NCBI GenBank assembly: GCA_028293325.1
Contig: JAQGPA010000154.1
Coordinates: 1 to 52,885, forward strand
Source of the DNA: Pedosphaera sp.
Lineage (GTDB): Bacteria; Verrucomicrobiota; Verrucomicrobiia; Limisphaerales; Pedosphaeraceae
Reading direction: 5' to 3'
Length of the DNA stretch: 52,885 nt
Numbering within the stretch: position 1 is the first letter of the stretch; the number at the start of each line of letters is the position of its first letter. Of this stretch, positions 17,029 to 25,153 are shown piece by piece. The notes beneath the pieces were generated by a model, which had not been told where the DNA came from, did not search any database, and saw nothing but the letters and a program-made list of their open reading frames with translations. Made by a program: the position numbers and the translations under genes.

Positions 17029-18495
17029 ATGGCTACTGTCAAATTATCCCCTCCGCGTGGCAAAGCCGCTGCCAAAAACGGCAACGGCGCCAAGCATGAT
17101 TATAAGGTCCGGGACATCTCCCTCGCCGTTTCCGGCCGCAAGGAAATCATCATCGCCGAGCATGAAATGCCCGGCCTGATGTCCATCCGCAAGAAATACG
17201 CCACGACCAAGCCGCTCAAGGGTGTTCGCATCACCGGCTCGTTGCACATGACCATCCAGACCGCCGTGTTGATCGAGACCCTCGTGGATCTCGGCGCTTC
17301 GGTCCGCTGGGCCAGCTGCAACATCTTCTCCACCCAGGACAATGCCGCCGCCGCCATCGCCAAGGCCGGCGTCCCCGTCTTCGCCTGGAAAGGTGAAACG
17401 CTCGAGGAATATTGGGATTGCACTCTCGACGCTGTCGCCCACCCCGGCGGCAAAGGCCCGCAACTCGTCGTGGACGACGGCGGCGATGTCACCCTGCTCA
17501 TTCACAAAGGTTATCAGCTCGAAGACGGCGACAAGTGGGTCCACTCCACCTCCGGCAGCCACGAGGAACAGGTCATCAAGAACCTCCTCAAGAAAGTTTA
17601 TAAGAAGAACCCAACCTTCTGGCACAATATCGTCAAGGATTGGAAAGGTGTCAGCGAAGAAACCACCACCGGCGTTCACCGTCTCTATCAGATGAAGGAA
17701 GCCGGCAAGCTCCTCGTCCCGGCCATCAACGTCAACGACTCCGTCACCAAGTCCAAGTTCGACAACCTCTACGGCTGCCGCGAATCACTCGCGGACGGCA
17801 TCAAGCGCGCCACCGACGTCATGGTCGCTGGCAAGGTCGCCGTGATTTGCGGCTATGGCGATGTCGGCAAAGGCTCCTCCCACTCATTGCGCGGTTTCGG
17901 CGCTCGCGTCATCGTGACGGAAATCGACCCCATCAACGCCCTCCAGGCCGCCATGGAAGGATTCGAAGTCGCTCCCATCGAAGACACCCTCGGCAAAGGT
18001 GACATCTACGTCACCACCACCGGCAACTGCGACATCATCACGCTGGAACACATGCAGAAGATGAAGGATCAGGCCATCGTTTGTAACATCGGCCACTTCG
18101 ACAACGAAATTCAGGTGGACCGCTTGAACAACGCCAAGGGCGTCAGCAAGCTCAACATCAAACCTCAGGTGGACCAATACACCTTCCCCGACGGCCACAG
18201 CATTTTCATGCTCGCCGAAGGCCGCTTGGTCAACCTCGGCTGCGCGCACGGCCATCCGAGTTTCGTCATGTCCAACTCCTTCTCCAACCAGACCCTCGCG
18301 CAACTCGACCTCTGGGCCAACAAGGACTTCTATGAACCGACCGTTTACCGCCTGCCCAAGAAGCTCGACGAAGAAGTAGCCCGCCTGCACCTGGAAAAGA
18401 TCGGCGTGAAGCTCACCAAGCTCACCAAGAAACAAGCCGATTACCTCGGCATCTCCGTCGATGGCCCCTACAAGCCCGACCACTACCGCTACTAA
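17029..18495 (+). CDS. ahcY: Adenosylhomocysteinase
   Basis: AhcY/SahH hydrolyses S-adenosylhomocysteine to adenosine and homocysteine, relieving product inhibition of methyltransferases. The 488-residue length fits the longer bacterial form, with a basic low-complexity leader of about 20 residues. Signatures are [21 protein letters not shown], the NAD-binding [18 protein letters not shown], and [22 protein letters not shown]. The conserved end KPDHYRY carries the Lys and Tyr that reach the neighbouring subunit. It lies 46 bases after metK, with no promoter recognised between them, and is followed by a clear terminator. Probably co-transcribed with metK. Confidence 0.98.
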   Translation: MATVKLSPPRGKAAAKNGNGAKHDYKVRDISLAVSGRKEIIIAEHEMPGLMSIRKKYATTKPLKGVRITGSLHMTIQTAVLIETLVDLGASVRWASCNIFSTQDNAAAAIAKAGVPVFAWKGETLEEYWDCTLDAVAHPGGKGPQLVVDDGGDVTLLIHKGYQLEDGDKWVHSTSGSHEEQVIKNLLKKVYKKNPTFWHNIVKDWKGVSEETTTGVHRLYQMKEAGKLLVPAINVNDSVTKSKFDNLYGCRESLADGIKRATDVMVAGKVAVICGYGDVGKGSSHSLRGFGARVIVTEIDPINALQAAMEGFEVAPIEDTLGKGDIYVTTTGNCDIITLEHMQKMKDQAIVCNIGHFDNEIQVDRLNNAKGVSKLNIKPQVDQYTFPDGHSIFMLAEGRLVNLGCAHGHPSFVMSNSFSNQTLAQLDLWANKDFYEPTVYRLPKKLDEEVARLHLEKIGVKLTKLTKKQADYLGISVDGPYKPDHYRY

Positions 18496-18502
18496 TTATT
18501 AA

Positions 18503-18568
18503 CGACGGTCCCCCGACCGTCGGACAAATTTAACCACAAGGCGAACGGCCACCCCGTTCGCCTTTTTT
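18503..18568 (+). terminator. Hairpin and rho-independent terminator after ahcY
   Basis: A stem of 8 bp (CGACGGTC / GACCGTCG, loop of four C, 18503-18522) comes just after the ahcY stop. A perfect 11-bp stem (AAGGCGAACGG / CCGTTCGCCTT, 5-base loop, 18538-18564) running into six T follows. The second is a classic intrinsic terminator for the metK-ahcY unit; the role of the first hairpin is unknown. Confidence 0.88.
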
Positions 18569-18721
18569 ATTTCTCACCGATTTCCGGACGCTGAATCCTC
18601 TGCCACAATAAGATTCTTTAACGTAAATACGGGCGCATCTTGACACTGCCCCCTGATTGCGACTCTGCCGAAACGCGGCGTTATGGTTGTTGAATCATCA
18701 ATTGGGCAGCGTGCGCTAGAG

Positions 18722-18794
18722 ACAAGTGCCTTGGTTTTGGAAAAACTCCGTCGACCAAAGCTTTGGAACCCCACGCCCAACGGATCGCGGAATT
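18722..18794. repeat. Dispersed intergenic repeat, copy 2
   Basis: Ungapped match to 2214-2286 with 11 differences in 73 bases. The 3' palindrome seen in the other copies is truncated after GCGGAATT. The element begins ACAAGTGCCTTGG and ends CCCAACGGATCGCGGAATT in both copies. Confidence 0.8.
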
Positions 18795-18850
18795 GCTGGT
18801 GGCCGTGCGCGAGCACCCGCTCCCTTCCCGACTTTTGCCCCCGGGAGTTT

Positions 18851-18980
18851 CCCGACGACCCCCGACGACTCCCGACGACCCCCGACGACTCCCGACGACT
18901 CCCGACGACTCCCGATGTCTCCCGATGTCTCCCGATGTCTCCCGATGTCTCCCGATGTCTCCCGATGTCTCCCGATGTCT
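18851..18980. repeat. 10-bp tandem repeat, 13 copies in two sequence blocks
   Basis: Exactly thirteen 10-base units. The first six (18851-18910) are CCCGACGACT or CCCGACGACC. The last seven (18911-18980) are identical CCCGATGTCT. The unit length equals about one helical turn, and there is no spacer between copies. The clean switch from one variant to the other suggests two separate expansions by slippage. Confidence 0.95.
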
Positions 18981-19063
18981 TTGAGTTTTAGTCAACTCGC
19001 GTAAATACTTCATGGCACAATTTCTCTGAAACAATTTCTCTCGACATGCGCTTCAATAATATT

Positions 19064-19101
19064 TAACCTACCGCATTACAAGTGATTAATGCGGTAGGTT
19101 A
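19064..19101. other. Perfect 15-bp inverted repeat (hairpin)
   Basis: TAACCTACCGCATTA at 19064-19078 pairs perfectly with TAATGCGGTAGGTTA at 19087-19101 around an 8-base loop. CTTTTT follows on the plus strand, so it could terminate transcription, but no annotated gene ends nearby; ahcY already has its own terminator. A small structured RNA or a palindromic mobile remnant are alternatives. Confidence 0.75.
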
Positions 19102-19274
19102 CTTTTTCATGCGTTGGCGGCCTCACTTCACAAGGATGCAAGTCGATAGTCCACCATACCTCTCCTTTCACCTTGGATTCGCAAAAAAATTCAGCTGCGT
19201 CTCATCAAAAATTGCCCCGAACACTCCTCGACAAATCTCCCCTTCTGCCACAAATTCAAAACGCCAGATTCCTT

Positions 19275-19832
19275 ATGGAAGCCGTGAAACATCTAACGCT
19301 TGCAGAGCTTGAAGCGGGATTGGACGAAATCCGCCAATCGCCCAAAGATGGCGGCGTGCTGAAACTGATTGTTTGCCGCCCTCGGACTGGCGAGCGGGAA
19401 ATTCTACTGGAGGCAGAACTCACTCTCACAGAAGGCCTCGTGGGCGATGGCTGGAAAACCCGCGGAAGCTCCAGCACGCCCGACCGCTCTGCCAATCCGG
19501 AGACGCAGTTGACCATCATGAATTCCCGCGCTGCCACTCTCGTCGCTCACACTCAGGACCGTTGGTCACTGGCCGGAGACCAACTCTTTATCGATCTTGA
19601 TTTAAGCGCCGACAACTTGCCGCTCGGCACGCGCCTCGCCCTCGGCTCCGCCATCATTGAAGTCACGGCCCCACCCCACACCGGCTGCAAAAAATTCGTC
19701 TCCCGCTTCGGTTTGGATGCCATGCACTTCGTCAATTCCCCAGTCGGCAATCAACTTCACCTGCGCGGCATCAACGCCCGCGTCGTGCAACCTGGTAAAA
19801 TCCGCGTTGCTGATGTCGCCAAAAAACTTTAA
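19275..19832 (+). CDS. MOSC domain-containing protein
   Basis: A 185-residue protein with a MOSC (molybdenum-cofactor sulfurase C-terminal) beta-barrel. Diagnostic parts are LTEGLVGDGWKTRG, QLTIMNSRAATLV, the GDQLFIDLDLS strand, and VTAPPHTGCKKFVSRFG with the conserved Cys. The GINARVV and GKIRVAD ending resembles YiiM-type MOSC proteins, which bind molybdenum cofactor or help transfer sulfur. I start at the ATG of MEAVKHLT, because the upstream extension is low quality and lies in repeat-rich spacer. It converges with the secreted propeller gene 34 bases away. The physiological substrate is unknown. Confidence 0.85.
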   Translation: MEAVKHLTLAELEAGLDEIRQSPKDGGVLKLIVCRPRTGEREILLEAELTLTEGLVGDGWKTRGSSSTPDRSANPETQLTIMNSRAATLVAHTQDRWSLAGDQLFIDLDLSADNLPLGTRLALGSAIIEVTAPPHTGCKKFVSRFGLDAMHFVNSPVGNQLHLRGINARVVQPGKIRVADVAKKL

Positions 19833-19866
19833 CCCGCCTCGCACGACGTCCCCGTTCCTGCCCCGG

Positions 19867-22374
19867 TCAAAGCGCCAGACTCCGATAAAAGCGCTTCAAG
19901 AATCCACCCGCATTCGTGTCATTAAACTGCAGCGTCCCATTCCCTCCCACACTATTCGTCCCCAGCGAAGTCCAATTGGATAAATCCGTCGATCCCAAAA
20001 TGGCATACGGCGCTCCCGGCGTGGCTTGTTGCAATGTCAATCCCACCACTCCATTCTGCTGTAAGGTTGTGGTATCCACCTGCACCGTTCCCGACAACAC
20101 CGACACCGTGCTCCAGACCTCCATGCCATTGCCAAAACTTGTCACCCACATTTCGGACGGCTTGTACGGATTAAAAAATATCCGCTCCGGCTGGCGAAAC
20201 GGATAACTCGCAACCTGGCTGAAAGCCGGCGTCGCCGAATTAATATTTGTGGAAATCCAAAGCCCCTCCGTCTCGGTCGTGAGATAAAGCTCATTCGTGT
20301 TCAGCGGATTGATCGCGCACGAAGTCACGCGATCCAAACTGTTCAACCGCGTCCACGAAACTCCCCGATTGACCGTTTTATACAATCCCCCCAGCCCATT
20401 CGGCGCCCCACCCCAACCGCTGAACACTCCCACGTACCACGTGTTCTGCGTCGCATCGTTCGGATCGATCACCAAATCTTTCGTCCAATACATCATGTTC
20501 GCGTGGCTGCGATCATTCCACGTCACCCCCGAATCCGTGCTCACAAAAACCCCTGAACTCGCCGTGAAGTTCGTTGCATTTCTCCTGCCGGAATAAGTGC
20601 AAACCAAAGTCCCATCATTCAACACGTGAATGTTAAACGGATGCCCCTCCGAGCGCGGCGGCGCCGTCAACCGCTGCCACGTCGCTGCCGCCCCGTTTTG
20701 GATGTTGCTCGAAATATAAATCCCCGCCTGGCTCTGGTTCGTGGCGATCACGCTCGCATACAAACGATTCGTATTCACCGGGTCCGCCGTTACCCAGATG
20801 ACCGGATGCCCAAAATTATTCATCGTCTGCCACGTCACTCCCTGATTGCTCGAAAACAAAACCAACCCGCTCCCATTGCCAATGCTCGCATCTGTGAGGT
20901 GCGTGCTCTGATACATGTCATGCACCGACGAAGTGCCCGCATATAAAACCCTGCTCACCGGATGCTTCACGCAACGATACATCGAATTCAAATTGTGCCC
21001 CGTATAACCAAATGACCACGTGTTCCCGCCATCTGCGCTGATGATGCCCTTGATGTCCGAGTATCCCGCCACGATATGATTGCTGTCTGCCCACGTCACT
21101 CCCCAGCACGACGTGTTTTCCATCCCGATGCCGTGATAGCTCTTCCCCTTCGGCGTGACCGCATTCGTCGCATTCTGATCCGCGGGATTCACATAAACCT
21201 GTTTCCAAAACGCGCCCCCGTTCGTGCTCAAATGCGCAAATCCCAAATCTGTGTAAGCCACCTTGCTCGCATCCAACGGCGCGACCGCCAACCCCAAAGC
21301 CCCCGCTCCATACGACCAATCGCGATCCCCGCTGCTCCCCGCCCAACCCGTGAACACATTCAGGTTATTTGTAATTTGCAGCACGCTTTGCCAGTTGGTG
21401 CCCCCATTGCTGGTCTTGTAAAGCACTGGATAATCAATTGTGCTCTGTTGTCCAGCAACGTAAGCCGTCGCAATATCATTCTGCGCCATCGCCACAAACA
21501 CCGGCTCATGCCCGGCCAGAATTCCGCTCGTCCTCGCCGTCCAGTTCGGCTGCCCCCAATCCAATGCATATACCCCTTGATAACTCCCATACGAGCCCTC
21601 TATGAACAGCCCCGGATAAACATCCACCGCATTCAAAGTGATGCAGAACAGCCGCGTCGTCCCGCCCTGCTTCGCTCCCGCCAACGAAAACATCGCCTGC
21701 CCCGCGGGAATCCCCCCAACGCTTGCCAAAGCGAACGTGCTGCCGTTGTTCGTGGAAACCAGCAACCCCGCGCTCGTCCCCACAAAAATATTGGTCCCAT
21801 CAAAAAATGCCCCGGACACAAAGCACCCATTGCCGGAAACGGGCGCAAACGTGAACTTCGAACTGAACGTGCTACCCGCATTGCTCGAATAATAAACCTG
21901 CGTGTAATCTGAAACCACCAACCGATTTGTCGCAGCCGGATCAACAAACAACGCATACGCGCCTCCACCCGTCGGATCGCCCGCCAACCGTTGCCATGTC
22001 ACGCCGCCATCCACGCTCCGCGTCGGCGTCATCGAATCAGCGCCGCCGATGCTTGTATAATCAATCGCATAAAGCGTCGCCGGATCACTCGTGAACCGTA
22101 CGATGGCTTGCCGCCCTCCCTGCACTTGTCGGAAATCCATTACACTCCAGGACGCCCCAAAATTCGCGGAATGAAACACCTCGCTCATGTCACAAGCCAG
22201 GTAAAGCTCACCGGCATTGAACGGACTGAAGCTCGGCGCAAACAATGCCCCGCCGCCACCCGCGCCTTTGGAAACCCACTGCGCGGGCTGGTTGGCGCGC
22301 ACTGTGCTTTGTGCGGCCAAAGCGCAAAGCATCGTTGCCACGCCAATCACACGACGCAAACAATCTTTTTTCAC
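19867..22374 (-). CDS. Secreted BNR/sortilin-type beta-propeller protein
   Basis: An 835-residue exported protein with a signal peptide (MKKDCLRRVIGVATMLCALA). The body is a series of BNR/Asp-box repeats of the S-x-D-x-G-x-T-W type: SVDGGVTWQ, SSNAGSTF, STNNGSTF, TSNGGTNWQ, SADGGNTWS, SSNQGVTWQ, STDSGVTWN. They are spaced as in sialidase or VPS10/sortilin-like propellers, probably two stacked. The C-terminal 75 residues form a separate beta-rich tail with STDLSNWTSLGTN and KRFYRSLAL, shared with the other large secreted proteins here. It lies 56 bases downstream of the HzsA-like gene on the same strand, so the two are likely co-transcribed. No sialidase catalytic set is evident. Probably extracellular binding or xyloglucanase-like activity. 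Confidence 0.82.
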   Translation of the reverse strand: MKKDCLRRVIGVATMLCALAAQSTVRANQPAQWVSKGAGGGGALFAPSFSPFNAGELYLACDMSEVFHSANFGASWSVMDFRQVQGGRQAIVRFTSDPATLYAIDYTSIGGADSMTPTRSVDGGVTWQRLAGDPTGGGAYALFVDPAATNRLVVSDYTQVYYSSNAGSTFSSKFTFAPVSGNGCFVSGAFFDGTNIFVGTSAGLLVSTNNGSTFALASVGGIPAGQAMFSLAGAKQGGTTRLFCITLNAVDVYPGLFIEGSYGSYQGVYALDWGQPNWTARTSGILAGHEPVFVAMAQNDIATAYVAGQQSTIDYPVLYKTSNGGTNWQSVLQITNNLNVFTGWAGSSGDRDWSYGAGALGLAVAPLDASKVAYTDLGFAHLSTNGGAFWKQVYVNPADQNATNAVTPKGKSYHGIGMENTSCWGVTWADSNHIVAGYSDIKGIISADGGNTWSFGYTGHNLNSMYRCVKHPVSRVLYAGTSSVHDMYQSTHLTDASIGNGSGLVLFSSNQGVTWQTMNNFGHPVIWVTADPVNTNRLYASVIATNQSQAGIYISSNIQNGAAATWQRLTAPPRSEGHPFNIHVLNDGTLVCTYSGRRNATNFTASSGVFVSTDSGVTWNDRSHANMMYWTKDLVIDPNDATQNTWYVGVFSGWGGAPNGLGGLYKTVNRGVSWTRLNSLDRVTSCAINPLNTNELYLTTETEGLWISTNINSATPAFSQVASYPFRQPERIFFNPYKPSEMWVTSFGNGMEVWSTVSVLSGTVQVDTTTLQQNGVVGLTLQQATPGAPYAILGSTDLSNWTSLGTNSVGGNGTLQFNDTNAGGFLKRFYRSLAL

Positions 22375-22430
22375 GGTAGCCAGATTACGCCGGCGCTAAC
22401 CTGTGGCAAGTGAAGAGTTCCCGCTACGCA

Positions 22431-24944
22431 TTACGGACTGCTCACCCGCACGCGCATGAAACGCGCCGGAACCGTCCCCAGTGGCGCGTTGTCCCGCACC
22501 ACTATGTTTTCCGTGTTGGTCCCGGAACGGCTCATCTCGGTGGTGATCGCGGTGTTGGGAACATTGCCCGCGGCCGTGTAGGTGGAGCCCGCTGTCCAGT
22601 TCATCAAATCATCGGATACCTCCACCGTCTGCGTCAGGTTCGTCGCCGCCAGCAAATGATTGAATGAAATCGCGAGGTAATTCGTACTCGTATCATTCGT
22701 CAGCACTACTTGCGGCGTGTATTTCGCCTTCCAATACCGCAGCAACGCCGTCAACGCCTGCGGCGAATTCGTCGGCGCCGTGTGCCCCGCCTGGTCCATT
22801 TCATTGATGCCGTGGCACGAAGTGCAGGTGCGGATTTCGCCGGGCGCAAACGTCACCCAATACCGTTCCTTCACGATGCTGTTCGTGTTTTGGTCGATCA
22901 GGTGCCACGTCATCGCCCGCCGCGCCGGCACAAACGCTGCCATCGAACCGTCGTCTCCCAGCTTCACGCTGCCGGTCGGCCCGTTGGTCAGCGGCAGATT
23001 GTCCGCCACCGGCTCGTGCAGCGGATTTGCCAGCACCCGCCGCCCCGGTATCGGATTCGTCCCCAGGTTCATCGTCAAACCGCGCAATTGATCCGCCTGC
23101 AAAAATTGAATGTGGGAAATATCATAAATCTTGCCGACGATTCCGGTGACGGCATTCGTGACCACCGTCTGGTTCGTCGTGCCCGCGATATGCAAATTGA
23201 ACGGTTGTTGTTTGTCCGCGTGATCGCGCGTGGTCACATTGCGGCTCACAATCAATGCCAGGTTGTTCGCGCGCAAGTATGCCTGCATCGTCCCGATATC
23301 CACCCCTTCCGTCGCAAAAACCTGCTGTTCCACCGCAGCAATTGGCGACACAAACCGGTTCGCCGGCTTCGGATACAATCTCACTTCCACCGGATCCAAT
23401 TCCCACAGCGCATTGGTATAAACTATCGCGATGCCGCCGCTGAAATTCGTCGATCCATTGGTAATTCCCGTCGTCAGAAAACGATTGGTGCCCAGATAAA
23501 CCCCCGCATTGGTCAGCGTCATTAAACGAAAATCAAACGCCGTCTTGGGAAAGGCTGCCGTTCCGATATTCGTCGCCGCGCCGGTGGCCGTGCTGTGCGC
23601 CGCAATCAGCGTCCCGTCACTCATCGGCACCGGATTGCGATAACTCCCCAACGGGTTCGGCAAACCGTTAATTTTGGGCGTGATATACGTGATGTAGTTC
23701 GAGTCTGCATTCATCCCCAGCGGCCCGGTCAGCGTGATGATCTGCCCGGACGCATGACCGCCAAAATCAGGCGCATCCACTCCATAATAAATCCCCGCAT
23801 GCAACGGATCCTCCCGCATCTGGAAAATATCGTTGAAAAAGTTGCTGTTGGCATTATGCAACCGGTTCGTCGTTGCATTCACGAGGTTGATCAGGTTGTT
23901 GTCGTTCGTGAAACTGTTCGGAATTTGCAGGCTGATCTCATGCCGCCCCAAATGGTTTATAATTTCTTCACCCATCCCATCCTCCGTAATCTGCCACGGG
24001 AAGAAAAAGTTGAACGAATTTCCATTTAACTTCAATGCCGCCAGGTTCGTATGGTCAAAGTTGCGCGGCTCGGGAAAGTTCTCCACGCGATTGCTCAAGT
24101 CATAGGGCGAATTCGCTGCTTCACTCACAAAATTAAACGTCCCGTTTGTCGACAGCCCCAATCGGTCATCCGTCGCATGGCTGTCCTGCACCAGATGGTC
24201 CCAGCGCGTGAAAACCAACCGCCCAAAGCTGTCAATGATCGGGGTAAACGCGCCCGACGGCGTGTGATTAATCAGGAACAAATCCCCCGTGTTCGTCTCC
24301 AGGCTCCACAGCCCGGTCACCGTCGGGAAATCGTTGTATTCATCCAGTTGCGGATAAAGATGCGGCGAACCGTCACGCGGACGGTCGGTCGTGAAAATAA
24401 TTCGCTCATCTGTTCCATAAATCGGCGAGATGTTATTATAGTTGGTCGGCTGATTCGCCACTTTCGTGATGCTCGGTATCGACCCTTCATTGAGATTCGT
24501 GATCTCATACATCTGCCAGAAGAAAACATTGGTATCGCTGATGGACAACGGCCCTTGCTCCAGCATGCTGAAGATTGCCTTCTTGCCGCTCCAATGCACC
24601 GCCGGTTGTCTCACCGCAATCAGATTCGTCAATCCATAGCCGGCCAGCTTCGTGAGATTCGTCCACGTCCCATCCGGATAATACATATACAACCCGCCGC
24701 CGCGCGGCGCATGCCCTCCATCCGCCAGGTGATTGCCCAGCGCTGACGCTACCGACACCACCACATTGGATGCCGCCGCATTGACTTCATTGGGCACGGG
24801 CACTTGCGTCACGAACATAATCGGGTTCGCCACCGCCGGCCCGGCCGCCCGGGCGGACAACGGCATCATCAACTGGCCGCAGGAAATCAACAACAGCCCA
24901 ACCCGTAACAACGGCAAACGATTGCAATTCTTCATGGCTTCCAT
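22431..24944 (-). CDS. Secreted HzsA-like beta-propeller protein with one c-type haem motif
   Basis: An 837-residue exported protein with a signal peptide ending near ARA. TolB/PD40-like propeller repeats occupy the first two thirds (GRLVFTRWDHLVQD, RIIFTTDRPRDGSPHLYPQ). This recalls the HzsA-like family found widely outside anammox bacteria. Near the C-terminus there is a single CXXCH haem site (C707, C710, H711), followed by an alpha-helical segment LTALLRYWKAKY. The protein ends in an RFYR-related tail (DLMNWT, ARFMRVRV). It is probably periplasmic or extracellular electron transfer or sensing; hydrazine chemistry is not implied. It is the upstream gene of a pair with the BNR propeller gene. 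Confidence 0.8.
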   Translation of the reverse strand: MEAMKNCNRLPLLRVGLLLISCGQLMMPLSARAAGPAVANPIMFVTQVPVPNEVNAAASNVVVSVASALGNHLADGGHAPRGGGLYMYYPDGTWTNLTKLAGYGLTNLIAVRQPAVHWSGKKAIFSMLEQGPLSISDTNVFFWQMYEITNLNEGSIPSITKVANQPTNYNNISPIYGTDERIIFTTDRPRDGSPHLYPQLDEYNDFPTVTGLWSLETNTGDLFLINHTPSGAFTPIIDSFGRLVFTRWDHLVQDSHATDDRLGLSTNGTFNFVSEAANSPYDLSNRVENFPEPRNFDHTNLAALKLNGNSFNFFFPWQITEDGMGEEIINHLGRHEISLQIPNSFTNDNNLINLVNATTNRLHNANSNFFNDIFQMREDPLHAGIYYGVDAPDFGGHASGQIITLTGPLGMNADSNYITYITPKINGLPNPLGSYRNPVPMSDGTLIAAHSTATGAATNIGTAAFPKTAFDFRLMTLTNAGVYLGTNRFLTTGITNGSTNFSGGIAIVYTNALWELDPVEVRLYPKPANRFVSPIAAVEQQVFATEGVDIGTMQAYLRANNLALIVSRNVTTRDHADKQQPFNLHIAGTTNQTVVTNAVTGIVGKIYDISHIQFLQADQLRGLTMNLGTNPIPGRRVLANPLHEPVADNLPLTNGPTGSVKLGDDGSMAAFVPARRAMTWHLIDQNTNSIVKERYWVTFAPGEIRTCTSCHGINEMDQAGHTAPTNSPQALTALLRYWKAKYTPQVVLTNDTSTNYLAISFNHLLAATNLTQTVEVSDDLMNWTAGSTYTAAGNVPNTAITTEMSRSGTNTENIVVRDNAPLGTVPARFMRVRVSSP

Positions 24945-25153
24945 TTTCTGAATTTGCTCCCACCCGAAGTATTATCACCCCTGGAGCGTAATCCTACGGA
25001 GCAAGCGCCGTTCCAATTGCATTGGTGCGGAATCAGAAGAACGTATAAAGCCTCCAAGTATAAACTGTTTGGGTTTAACCTCTTGCGAATTTTTGCCTCA
25101 ATGGCGGGATACGTGTTTTATCCCAGCACGACCAACCTCGATCGCCCCCCCGC

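Larger units (their letters stand above)
18569..19274. other. Long gene-free spacer with repeats
   Basis: About 700 bases with no supported gene. It holds a dispersed-repeat copy (18722-18794), a 10-bp tandem array (18851-18980) and a 15-bp-stem hairpin (19064-19101). The remaining parts (18569-18720, 18981-19063, 19102-19274) show nothing I can name. The frame open on the minus strand at 18681-19034 is made of the repeats themselves, with a reiterated RHRETSGDIG-like peptide, and is unlikely to be a gene. Confidence 0.75.

Noticed and set aside
15762..17093. 443-codon minus-strand frame opposite metK
   Set aside because: Antisense shadow of metK; no family features and it would cover the metK promoter region.
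18851..18980. CRISPR array
   Set aside because: Units are only 10 bases and adjoin without spacers; no cas genes nearby.
18681..19034. 117-codon minus-strand frame across the tandem repeat
   Set aside because: Composed of the 10-bp tandem array and the dispersed repeat; peptide is a repeat artefact.
24945..25153. Additional gene between the HzsA-like and REC-PAS-PAS genes
   Set aside because: No open frame with coding character; only short chance frames.
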